From an uncultured Pseudoflavonifractor sp. (GTDB lineage: Bacteria > Bacillota > Clostridia > Oscillospirales > Oscillospiraceae): 6,853 nt of DNA. Under the pieces are notes generated by a model. It did not search any database and had not been told where the DNA came from. It saw nothing but the letters and a program-made list of their open reading frames with translations. How positions within the stretch are numbered: the stretch's first letter is position 1; each line of letters starts with the position of its first letter. The stretch is from contig CANDEE010000074.1 of assembly GCA_947383685.1 (NCBI GenBank), positions 1 to 6,853 on the forward strand, in the 5' to 3' direction. Below, in pieces: positions 1 through 5,676 of the stretch. Position numbers and translations under genes: made by a program.

Positions 1-47
1 CAACACCCTGAACTACACTCTTTCCCTACACGACGCTCTTCCGATCT
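1..47. other. Illumina sequencing adapter left on the contig end (artefact)
   Basis: Bases 15-47 match, base for base as I know it, the 33-nt end of the Illumina TruSeq/P5 read-1 adapter (begins ACACTCTTTCCC, ends GCTCTTCCGATCT). Bases 1-14 read CAACAC followed by CCTGAACT. In dual-indexed libraries the P5 oligo carries CTACAC, then an 8-base i5 index, then ACACTCTTT, so 1-6 resemble the constant part with one mismatch and 7-14 would be the index. The biological sequence starts at 48. This is untrimmed library sequence, not part of the genome, and it supplies a false stop codon (13-15, minus strand) to the neighbouring gene. Confidence 0.97.
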
Positions 48-954
48 CCCGGATAGGCCGCCCGTATTTTTCGGCCGCCAGGCGCTTGGCCTCATCGAAC
101 CGTAGGCAGGGAATGTGGGACGTATCAGGAAGCTGGATGCCCAGTATCTCTGTGTCAGAGGCATATTCCTCTGCAAGAAGCTGCATAGCCCGCTGTAAAA
201 ATAGGGTCTCTACCTCCATCAGCTCCTCAAAAGAGCTGATAAAGCCCATCTCTAAATCCATAGAGGTATACTCGTTGAGGTGCCTGGGGGTAGAGTGCTT
301 CTCGGCCCGGAACACGGGGGCGATCTCAAAAACCCGCTCATAGGCGCCCACCATCATCTGCTTATAAAACTGAGGGGACTGGGCCAAAAATGCCTTCCGC
401 CCAAAATAATCCAGCCGGAAAATGTTAGAGCCGCCCTCTGCTCCGGCGTGGACAATTTTGGGGGTATGGACCTCGGTAAAGTCCAGGCTGTGCAAGGTTT
501 CCCGAAAGGCCCGGCAAAGCCCCTCCTGAATACGAAAGACGGCCCGATCCCGTAAGGTGCGCAGCACCACGGGCCGTAGCGCCAGTTCGGTGTCCAAGTT
601 CAGCTCCAGCCGTTTCTTGGATATGGGAACGGGCAGGGGGGCGGCGGGACGGGACAGGATGCTAAATCCGTTCGCTGTCAGCTCAATGCCTCCGGGGGCC
701 CTTGGCTCGATGGTGGGAACGCCGGTCACGGTCACGGCACATTCCTCGGTGACGCCCTGAAGGTCGGCACTCTGGTCAAATACACATTGCAATATGCTTT
801 TGGGCCCCCGAAGGGTCAGGAAGGTGACCCCTCCCATGCTCCGCAGGGCATGGACCATGCCCCTTACCGTAACCCCTTTTCCCGTATAAAGGCCCCCGGT
901 CACATCGGCCAATTTCGCCGCGTCCACGCGGCAGGTCCCTGTCATCTCTTTCAT
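48..954 (-). CDS. aspS: Aspartate--tRNA(Asp/Asn) ligase, archaeal-type non-discriminating AspRS (3' end missing)
   Basis: This is a cytoplasmic class II aminoacyl-tRNA synthetase that attaches aspartate to tRNA-Asp and, in the non-discriminating form, also to tRNA-Asn; GatCAB then converts Asp-tRNA-Asn to Asn-tRNA-Asn. An N-terminal OB-fold anticodon domain (about residues 20-105) is followed by the catalytic core: motif 1 around FTEVHTPKI (159-167), the substrate-site segment AQSPQFYKQ (191-199) and motif 2, FRAEKHSTPRHLNE (215-228). Only 302 native residues remain of a usual 430 or so; motif 3 is lost. The apparent tail IGRASCRERV and its stop are translated adapter. The start is the first ATG (954), with a modest AAGGTG about 10 bases upstream; an ATG three codons later has no better site. 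Against a remembered Thermococcus AspRS, the two residues linked to tRNA-Asp discrimination (Trp26, Lys85) align with His35 and Pro87, as in non-discriminating enzymes. A T-box leader precedes the gene. Confidence 0.93.
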
Positions 955-975
955 CTGGTATCAACACCTTTTTGG

Positions 976-993
976 CCCGCCGTCTTTGGCGGG
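976..993 (-). repeat. Small inverted repeat between the T-box terminator and the aspS start
   Basis: CCCGCC (993-988 on the minus strand) and GGCGGG (981-976) form a perfect 6-bp stem with a 6-base loop in the mRNA, some 22 bases before the aspS start codon. It is followed by AAAAAGG, not by a U run, so it is not a terminator in the aspS direction. It might affect ribosome loading or mRNA stability, or mean nothing. The structure is visible; any role is a guess. Confidence 0.35.
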
Positions 994-1024
994 ACCAACG
1001 AATGGCGTCCGGGACGAAATATAG

Positions 1025-1059
1025 AAAAACCCCAGGACTGTATCAATACAGTCCTGGGG
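1025..1059 (-). terminator. T-box leader terminator (conditional attenuator for aspS)
   Basis: On the minus strand CCCCAGGACTGTAT (1059-1046) and ATACAGTCCTGGGG (1043-1030) are perfectly complementary, with TG between them; in practice this is a stem of about 13 bp with a 4-base loop. Five T residues (1029-1025) follow at once, the classical intrinsic terminator layout. The CCCCAG at the 5' side of the stem can instead pair with CTGGG at the start of the T-box, so the hairpin is the OFF state of the riboswitch. There is no T run on the plus side, so it acts only in the aspS direction. Confidence 0.93.
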
Positions 1060-1279
1060 CGAAAATTCCGCGGTACCACCCAGACTTGCCGTCTCCCCGT
1101 TGAGACGACCACTCGCTTCCCGTAACGTGGGAGAACGTGAAGTCCTACCTGCACCATGGCACTCGAACCTCAAGCTCAGGAGTGTTGCGCGACCTCTCTT
1201 TGCCGTAGCGGGCTCTCAGTCGGTGACCCGCATTTCCTGTCGGCACGCCCGGGGGGCGGTCTCCTTCATTGCCTTTGTT
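1025..1279 (-). promoter_or_regulatory. T-box riboswitch leader of aspS, specifier AAC (Asn)
   Basis: This RNA leader senses uncharged tRNA and controls read-through into aspS. The T-box sequence GGGTGGTACCGCGG lies at 1081-1068. Stem III is CGTCTC/GAGACG (1107-1102 with 1095-1090). The base of stem I pairs AGGAG (1265-1261) with CTCCT (1182-1178), and higher up TGCCG/CGGCA and GCGGG/CCCGC also pair. By alignment with the B. subtilis glyQS leader, where the specifier GGC precedes ATTCTTGAGC, the triplet before ACTCCTGAGC here is AAC (1186-1184), an Asn codon. Antiterminator: CTGGG pairs with CCCAG and GCG with CGC around the TGGT bulge that binds the tRNA CCA end. It covers the otherwise gene-less stretch upstream of aspS. 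The start at about 1279 is inferred from the promoter. Confidence 0.95.
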
Positions 1280-1285
1280 GTGGGA

Positions 1286-1315
1286 ATTATACTCGCTTTG
1301 CCGGCGGCTTGTCAA
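1286..1315 (-). promoter_or_regulatory. Sigma-70/SigA promoter for the T-box-aspS transcript
   Basis: A perfect -35 TTGACA (1315-1310) and a perfect -10 TATAAT (1291-1286) are separated by 18 bases on the minus strand. Transcription should start near 1279, just before stem I of the T-box. The consensus boxes suggest strong constant initiation, with control passed to the leader's attenuator. It lies back to back with the plus-strand genes. Confidence 0.88.
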
Positions 1316-1338
1316 GAGGAAATTCACACAAACCCTAC

Positions 1339-1367
1339 TTTGCTTTTAGTTGAGGTTGTGATACAAT
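1339..1367 (+). promoter_or_regulatory. Possible weak promoter for the uracil-DNA glycosylase gene
   Basis: TACAAT (1362-1367) is a good -10 match, with TTTGCT (1339-1344) 17 bases upstream as a poor -35. An alternative pairing is TTGAGG (1350-1355) with TATATA (1371-1376) at a short spacing of 15. Some promoter is expected here because the neighbour on the left is divergent, but neither candidate is convincing by itself. Confidence 0.35.
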
Positions 1368-1410
1368 AACTATATAGTGGTTATTGCAGATAAACTCATA
1401 CAAGAGAAAC

Positions 1411-1416
1411 GGGAGG
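1411..1416 (+). promoter_or_regulatory. Ribosome binding site fixing the UDG start at 1425
   Basis: GGGAGG sits 8 bases before ATG 1425. The open frame reaches back to a GTG at 1377, but that codon has no Shine-Dalgarno match at a suitable distance, and the 16 extra residues would precede the family's usual N-terminus. ATG 1425 is therefore preferred. Confidence 0.85.
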
Positions 1417-1424
1417 ACGAGAGT

Positions 1425-1994
1425 ATGGATCAATGGGAAGTCCTGCGGGCAGAATGTATGGCCTGCCGCCGCTGCGCTCTGGCGGATACCCGGCATAATG
1501 TGGTTTTTGGAGAGGGAGTTCCCACCGCCGAGGTCATATGCATTGGGGAGGGGCCCGGTGAGCAGGAAGACCTGACGGGCAGACCCTTTGTAGGCCGGGG
1601 CGGCAAGCTGCTGGACGATATGCTGGAGATCATCGACCTGAGCCGGAAAAAGAATATCTACATTGGCAACATGGTGAAATGCCGTCCGCCACAGAACCGG
1701 GACCCTTTGAATATTGAGCAGGATGCCTGTGCCCAGTGGCTGGAGCGGCAGATTCAGCTTATCCAGCCCAAAATTATTATCTGTCTGGGGCGTATTGCCG
1801 CTATGAAGTTCATTAAGGAGGACTTCAAAATTACCCGGGAGCACGGTCAGTGGTTTGAGAAGGACGGCATTTTACGCATTGCCCTATTCCATCCGGCGGC
1901 TATTCTCCGGGACCCCCGCCGCCGCCCGGAGACATTTGAGGACTTGAAAACCATCCAGGCCAAAATCAAAGAGGTATGTGAGCGCACCTATTGA
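1425..1994 (+). CDS. Uracil-DNA glycosylase, family 4 (iron-sulfur type)
   Basis: This DNA repair enzyme removes uracil from DNA, starting base excision repair of deaminated cytosine. The 189-residue length is normal for family 4. Four cysteines placed as in the family's 4Fe-4S site are present: C14-x2-C17 near the N-terminus, then C86 and C102. Motif A is GEGPGEQED (41-49) and motif B HPAAILRDPRRR (156-167), where the HP begins the uracil/DNA-contact loop. A core block runs through FVGRGGKLLDDML and NMVKCRPPQNRDP. It lies divergent from the T-box and aspS, with 57 bases before the next gene, which has its own promoter and no terminator in between, so some co-transcription is possible. The motifs separate it from the bacterial phage SPO1-like polymerase-fused members, of which this would be a stand-alone form. 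The family call is firm; the exact substrate range is inferred from the family. Confidence 0.95.
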   Translation: MDQWEVLRAECMACRRCALADTRHNVVFGEGVPTAEVICIGEGPGEQEDLTGRPFVGRGGKLLDDMLEIIDLSRKKNIYIGNMVKCRPPQNRDPLNIEQDACAQWLERQIQLIQPKIIICLGRIAAMKFIKEDFKITREHGQWFEKDGILRIALFHPAAILRDPRRRPETFEDLKTIQAKIKEVCERTY

Positions 1995-2020
1995 TTTTGC
2001 CCTGTCGGACTGTGTATAAT
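1991..2020 (+). promoter_or_regulatory. Promoter for the Lrp-family regulator operon
   Basis: The perfect -10 TATAAT (2015-2020) lies 18 bases after TTGATT (1991-1996), a 4/6 match to the -35 consensus. The -35 overlaps the stop codon of the upstream gene. Transcription would start about 2027, giving a short leader with AAGGAGG at 2038-2044. This promoter probably drives the whole run from the regulator to ispE. Confidence 0.65.
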
Positions 2021-2024
2021 AGTC
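2008..2024. promoter_or_regulatory. Candidate operator: imperfect palindrome over the -10 box
   Basis: GACT (2008-2011) and AGTC (2021-2024) are complementary arms around the TATAAT, with one further matching pair inside; 5 of 8 possible pairs are satisfied. Lrp/AsnC proteins often bind weak, AT-rich dyads near their own promoters, so a bound regulator here would block the polymerase. The symmetry is seen; the binding is a guess, and a dyad this weak can arise by chance. Confidence 0.3.
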
Positions 2025-2051
2025 AAAATAACCTTGTAAGGAGGAGTTAGT

Positions 2052-2534
2052 ATGAATATGAAGCTGTTACAGCTTTTGGAGAGCGACTGCACCCTGACCC
2101 ATGACCAGCTTGCCGCCATGACGGGGCTTTCTGTAGAGGAGGTAAGGGCGGAGGTCAAAAAGCTGGAGGACGACGGCCTTATTCTGGGGTACCGGGCGGT
2201 AGTGGACTGGGACAACACAGACCGGGAGGCAGTTACCGCCCTGATTGAGGTAAAGGTAACTCCACAGCGGGGAGAGGGCTTTGACCGGGTAGCAAAACGA
2301 ATCTACCAGTATGACGAGGTGGAGAGCGTCTACCTCATGTCGGGTGCTTTTGACCTCACCGTTATCATTTCGGGTCGTTCTCTTAAGGAGGTAGCCCGTT
2401 TTGTGGCAGAGAAGCTGGCTACGATTGAGGATGTGACGGGCACCGCTACCCATTTTATCCTCCACAAGTACAAGGAAAATCACCTGATTTTTGAAAAGCG
2501 GGAAGAACAGCAGGAAAGGTTTGTGTTTGAGTAA
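2052..2534 (+). CDS. Lrp/AsnC-family transcriptional regulator (AlaR/YugG-like)
   Basis: This 160-residue DNA-binding regulator matches the usual Lrp size. An N-terminal winged helix-turn-helix (about 3-50, including TLTHDQLAAMTGLSVEEV and then GLILGYRAVVDW) is followed by the RAM effector and oligomerisation domain (about 64-142, with ALIEVKVTP, VESVYLMSGAFDLTVII and GTATHFIL). The charged tail rich in E, K and R is outside the core fold. ATG 2052 has AAGGAGG 7 bases upstream; the ATG two codons on is less well spaced. Its stop overlaps the next gene's start by one base (TAATG), so the two are translationally coupled. In B. subtilis the same pairing (YugG/YugH, now AlaR/AlaT) controls alanine formation. 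By analogy this protein would sense an amino acid and regulate the aminotransferase gene, but the ligand and the sign of control cannot be read from the sequence. Confidence 0.93.
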   Translation: MNMKLLQLLESDCTLTHDQLAAMTGLSVEEVRAEVKKLEDDGLILGYRAVVDWDNTDREAVTALIEVKVTPQRGEGFDRVAKRIYQYDEVESVYLMSGAFDLTVIISGRSLKEVARFVAEKLATIEDVTGTATHFILHKYKENHLIFEKREEQQERFVFE

Positions 2535-3700
2535 TGATGGATTACGAAAAAATACTTTGCGGTCGAATTAAAAAGGTCCAGCCATCGGGTATCCGCAAAT
2601 ATTTTGACCTTCTTCAAGGGATGGAGGGGGGCATTTCTCTGGGAATCGGTGAGCCTGATTTTGTGACCCCCTGGCACATCCGGGACGCGGGAATCTATTC
2701 TCTGGAAAAAGGTTTTACCAAGTATAGCCCCAATGCGGGCCTTACCGACCTGCGGCAGGCCATTTCCCGGTATTTGAAGCGTCGCTTTGATTTGGATTAT
2801 GCCCCTGTGGGACAGCTTCTTGTTACCGTGGGCGGCAGTGAGGGTCTGGACCTGGCCTTCCGGTGCCTTTTGGAGCCGGGGGATGAGGTCATCATTCCCA
2901 CCCCCTCCTTCGTTTGCTACGGCCCTCTGGTGTCCATGCTCCATGGAGAGCCTATTTTGGTAGAGACCAAGGCGGAGAACGAATTTCGCCTGACCGCAGA
3001 GGAGTTGAAGGCTGCCATTACTCCCAAAACAAGGGCGGTGGTATTGCCGTTTCCCAATAATCCCACCGGCGGCATTATGGGACGGGAGGACCTGGAAGCC
3101 CTTGCTGATGTTCTGCGGGGCACCGATATTATGGTGATTTCTGATGAGATATACGCCGAGCTGACCTATGGCCAGCACCATGTGTCTATGGCAAATATCC
3201 CCGATATGTACGAGCGGACCATTGTCATCAATGGCTTCTCCAAGGCCTACTCCATGACGGGTTGGCGGTTGGGCTATGTCTGCGGCCCCAAGGAGCTGAT
3301 TGCCGCTATGACCAAGCTTCACCAGTATGCGATCATGTGCGCTCCCACCACCAGTCAGTACGCCGCGATTGAAGCGTTGGACAATGGCGATGGGGACATT
3401 GAAGCGATGAAAGAGGAGTACGATGGCCGCCGCCGTTTTCTGGTAGACGGCTTTCGACGCCTGGGACTGGATTGCTTTGAGCCCCGCGGCGCCTTTTACA
3501 CGTTCCCCTGCATCAAATCGACGGGCCTTACCTCCGAGGAGTTCTGTGACCGATTCCTTCAGGCGGAGCACGTGGCGGTCATCCCCGGCACTGCCTTTGG
3601 TCCTGGCGGCGAGGGCTTTGTGAGAGCCTGTTACGCCGCCTCCATGAAGGATTTGGGGGAGGCACTGGAGCGTTTGGAGCGGTTCCTGAAAACGCTTTGA
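2534..3700 (+). CDS. PLP-dependent class I/II aminotransferase (AlaT/YugH-like)
   Basis: This 388-residue fold type I aminotransferase moves an amino group between an amino acid and a 2-oxo acid in the cytoplasm; the likely reaction is alanine plus 2-oxoglutarate to pyruvate plus glutamate, by similarity to YugH/AlaT. Visible landmarks are the N-terminal SGIRKYFDL and ISLGIGEPDFVTPW, the cofactor-binding NNPTG (175-179), SDEIYAEL with D204 and Y207 contacting PLP, the Schiff-base lysine K237 in GFSKAYSMTGWRLGY, R245, and the substrate-carboxylate arginine R364 in GFVRACYA. All catalytic residues are present. The start ATG overlaps the stop of the regulator gene, and a second ATG follows directly; GGAAAGG upstream is rather distant, so coupling may supply ribosomes. 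Aspartate or aromatic aminotransferases of the same family are alternatives, but the blocks around HQYAIMCAPTTSQYAA recall YugH. Confidence 0.93.
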   Translation: MMDYEKILCGRIKKVQPSGIRKYFDLLQGMEGGISLGIGEPDFVTPWHIRDAGIYSLEKGFTKYSPNAGLTDLRQAISRYLKRRFDLDYAPVGQLLVTVGGSEGLDLAFRCLLEPGDEVIIPTPSFVCYGPLVSMLHGEPILVETKAENEFRLTAEELKAAITPKTRAVVLPFPNNPTGGIMGREDLEALADVLRGTDIMVISDEIYAELTYGQHHVSMANIPDMYERTIVINGFSKAYSMTGWRLGYVCGPKELIAAMTKLHQYAIMCAPTTSQYAAIEALDNGDGDIEAMKEEYDGRRRFLVDGFRRLGLDCFEPRGAFYTFPCIKSTGLTSEEFCDRFLQAEHVAVIPGTAFGPGGEGFVRACYAASMKDLGEALERLERFLKTL

Positions 3701-3722
3701 TCTTCAGCAAAGGAGAATTTTT

Positions 3723-4328
3723 ATGAATATTGTCTGCCTTGACATGGAGGGCGTTCTGGTTCCGGAAATTTGGATTGCCTTTGCTCAGGCCAGCGGCATC
3801 CCGGAGCTTACCCGCACTACCCGGGATGAGCCGGATTATGATAAACTGATGCATTGGCGGCTGGGTATTTTGAAGGAACACGGTCTGGGGCTGAAGGAGA
3901 TTCAGGCTACCATTGCCGCCATTGATCCTCTGCCCGGAGCAAAAGCCTTTTTGGATGAGTTGCGGAGCCTGACCCAGGTGGTTATTCTCAGCGATACCTT
4001 TGAGCAGTTTGCCAAGCCCCTGATGGAAAAGCTGAACTGGCCTACTATATTTTGTAACACGTTGAAGGTGGCTCCTGGCGGGGAAATTACCGGATTCCAA
4101 ATGCGGTGTGAGAAATCCAAGCTGACTACGGTGAAGGCCCTCCAGGCCTGTGGCTTTGATACCATTGCCGCTGGAGACAGCTATAACGATCTGGGGATGA
4201 TTCAGGCCAGCAAGGCGGGCTTCCTCTTTAAGAGTACTGCTCAAATCAAGGCGGACCATCCAGAGCTGCCTGCCTATGAGGAGTTTGACGACCTGTTGGC
4301 GGCTATTCAGTCTGTATTGGACGAATAA
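3723..4328 (+). CDS. thrH: ThrH-type phosphoserine phosphatase / homoserine phosphotransferase
   Basis: This 201-residue HAD-superfamily phosphatase matches Pseudomonas ThrH along its length. ThrH hydrolyses phosphoserine to serine and can pass the phosphate to homoserine, linking serine and threonine synthesis. HAD motif I is CLDMEGVLVPEIWIAF with nucleophile D7; the second acid is E9 rather than the usual Asp, as in ThrH and SerB relatives. Motif II is SDT (90-92), motif III a lysine at 131 or 133, and motif IV GDSYND (151-156). The TTRDEPDYDKLM block in the cap is typical of ThrH. AAAGGAG lies 7-8 bases before ATG 3723. It follows the aminotransferase by 22 bases and precedes the DUF1015 gene by 15, so it is very likely co-transcribed with both. 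No serA or serC is in view. The family is firm; which of the two activities dominates is not known from sequence. Confidence 0.93.
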   Translation: MNIVCLDMEGVLVPEIWIAFAQASGIPELTRTTRDEPDYDKLMHWRLGILKEHGLGLKEIQATIAAIDPLPGAKAFLDELRSLTQVVILSDTFEQFAKPLMEKLNWPTIFCNTLKVAPGGEITGFQMRCEKSKLTTVKALQACGFDTIAAGDSYNDLGMIQASKAGFLFKSTAQIKADHPELPAYEEFDDLLAAIQSVLDE

Positions 4329-4343
4329 AAGGAGTGAGGACGG

Positions 4344-5627
4344 ATGAGCAAGGGCTTTGACGGGCTGGCATTCAGCCCTGCGGATATCCTGCTGCCCCAG
4401 AATTGCGAATACAGCAAGTGGGCAGTGGTGGCCTGCGACCAGTATACCTCCCAGCCGGAATATTGGTCCCGCGTGGAACGGTATGTAGGCTCTGCGCCAT
4501 CTTCTCTCCGTCTTATTCTGCCGGAAAACTGTCTGGATGGGCCGAATGTAGAAACGGACATTATGGAAATTAACAATACCATGACCCGCTACCTTCGGGA
4601 AGGGCGTTTTAAGGAGCTTCCCCATGCGCTCCTATATGTGGAGCGGAAGCTGAAAAGCGGAAAAATCCGCCGGGGACTGGTGGGGAAGGTAGACCTGGAG
4701 CAGTATGATTATGAGCCGGGCTCCAGGACCTCAGTCCGGGCCACTGAGGGTACCGTTATGAGCCGCATCCCGCCCCGGGTGGCAGTGCGGAAGAACGCCC
4801 CCATTGAGCTGCCCCACGTTATGCTCCTCTGTGACGATCCCCAGCGAACGCTCATCGAGCCTTTGACAACTCGGAAAGAAAATATGACCATTTTGTATGA
4901 TTTTGATCTGATGGAGGACGGCGGTCATGTAACGGGATGGCTTCTGGATGAGGAGAGCGTGGAGCTGGTGTTGGCGGCGATGCAAGCCCTGTGGACCGCA
5001 GAGGCATTTCGGGAGCGGTATGGCCTTGGAGCGGATGTGCCTGTACTTCAGTTTGCGGTAGGAGATGGGAACCACTCCCTGGCTACCGCGAAAGAATGCT
5101 ATGAACGGCAAAAGCGGTATACGCCTCCGGAGAAATGGAAGGATTTACCGTCCCGGTACGCTCTGTGCGAGGTGGTAAATCTGCATGATGAATCTCTGGA
5201 ATTCGAGCCTATCCACCGGGTGGCCTTTCATATCAAGGAAAAAGACTTGATAGATGCTCTGCTTCAGACATTTCCGGGTGCATATCTGGGGGAGGGAGAG
5301 GGCCATGTTCTCCACTACACCTGGGCGGAAGGGGAAGGAGCTGTTACAGTTCCCCACCCTGACCGGCAGCTCCCGGTGGGTACCCTCCAGAGCTTTCTGG
5401 ACGATTACATACCGGCAAACCGGGGCAGTGTGGACTATATCCATGGAGCGGAGATAGCGGCGGAGCTGGGCCGCAGGACCGGAAACATAGCGTTTTTGCT
5501 GCCGCCTATGAAAAAGAAGAAGCTGTTTCCAACGGTGCTCCATGACGGAATCCTGCCTCGCAAGACCTTTTCCATGGGGGAAGCCCACGACAAACGGTTC
5601 TATTTAGAAGCCCGGAAGATACGGTAA
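4344..5627 (+). CDS. DUF1015 family protein, function unassigned
   Basis: This soluble protein of 427 residues, normal for the family, has no signal peptide or membrane segment. Family marks in order: FSPADILLP (10-18), ACDQYTSQPEYW (30-41), the RATEGTVMSRIPPR block (132-145), FAVGDGNHSLATAK (237-250), EPIHRVAF (288-295), and the C-terminal LPRKTFSMGEAHDKRFYLEARKI. The GDGNHS segment recalls the DGHHR-type loop of ParB/sulfiredoxin-fold enzymes, which include free-serine kinases; that likeness is by eye only. AAAAGGAG (4327-4334) is 9 bases before the ATG and overlaps the thrH stop. Its place straight after a phosphoserine phosphatase hints at serine metabolism. DUF1015 genes are often seen near serA/serC in Clostridia, as I recall. 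No biochemical function is claimed. Confidence 0.9.
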   Translation: MSKGFDGLAFSPADILLPQNCEYSKWAVVACDQYTSQPEYWSRVERYVGSAPSSLRLILPENCLDGPNVETDIMEINNTMTRYLREGRFKELPHALLYVERKLKSGKIRRGLVGKVDLEQYDYEPGSRTSVRATEGTVMSRIPPRVAVRKNAPIELPHVMLLCDDPQRTLIEPLTTRKENMTILYDFDLMEDGGHVTGWLLDEESVELVLAAMQALWTAEAFRERYGLGADVPVLQFAVGDGNHSLATAKECYERQKRYTPPEKWKDLPSRYALCEVVNLHDESLEFEPIHRVAFHIKEKDLIDALLQTFPGAYLGEGEGHVLHYTWAEGEGAVTVPHPDRQLPVGTLQSFLDDYIPANRGSVDYIHGAEIAAELGRRTGNIAFLLPPMKKKKLFPTVLHDGILPRKTFSMGEAHDKRFYLEARKIR

Positions 5628-5663
5628 AATTCCAATTGTTGTACGTAAAGCATATGTCCGATT

Positions 5664-5670
5664 GAGGGGG
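5664..5670 (+). promoter_or_regulatory. Ribosome binding site fixing the ispE start at 5677
   Basis: GAGGGGG lies 6 bases before ATG 5677. The frame is open back to a TTG at 5662, but starting there would place the Shine-Dalgarno sequence inside the gene and add five residues (MRGRP) not seen in the family. ATG 5677 is the better start. Confidence 0.85.
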
Positions 5671-5676
5671 CGGCCT

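Noticed and set aside
13..15. Stop codon that seems to end aspS
   Set aside because: It lies in the adapter sequence, so it is not the gene's real end.
1030..1059. The strong inverted repeat as a plus-strand terminator
   Set aside because: On the plus strand it is followed by GCGAAAATT, not by a T run; it works only in the aspS direction.
1100..1369. Short open frames on both strands between aspS and the glycosylase gene
   Set aside because: This stretch is fully explained by the T-box leader and promoters; none of the frames has a ribosome binding site with a recognisable product.
1377..1424. Upstream GTG start for the uracil-DNA glycosylase
   Set aside because: It has no ribosome binding site, while ATG 1425 has GGGAGG at good spacing and gives the normal family length.
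2480..3571. Long open frame on the minus strand (363 codons) opposite the aminotransferase
   Set aside because: It is the mirror of a confidently identified gene with all catalytic residues; the translation shows no recognisable domain and it has no ribosome binding site that I can see.
3579..4625. Long open frame on the minus strand (348 codons) opposite thrH and the DUF1015 start
   Set aside because: It spans the junction of two well-supported plus-strand genes and its translation looks like low-information antisense sequence rich in Q, R and P.
5628..5676. Promoter or terminator in the gap before ispE
   Set aside because: There is no hairpin with a T run and no -35/-10 pair of acceptable quality; TAAAAT near 5626 lacks a partner. 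ispE is best read as part of the upstream operon.
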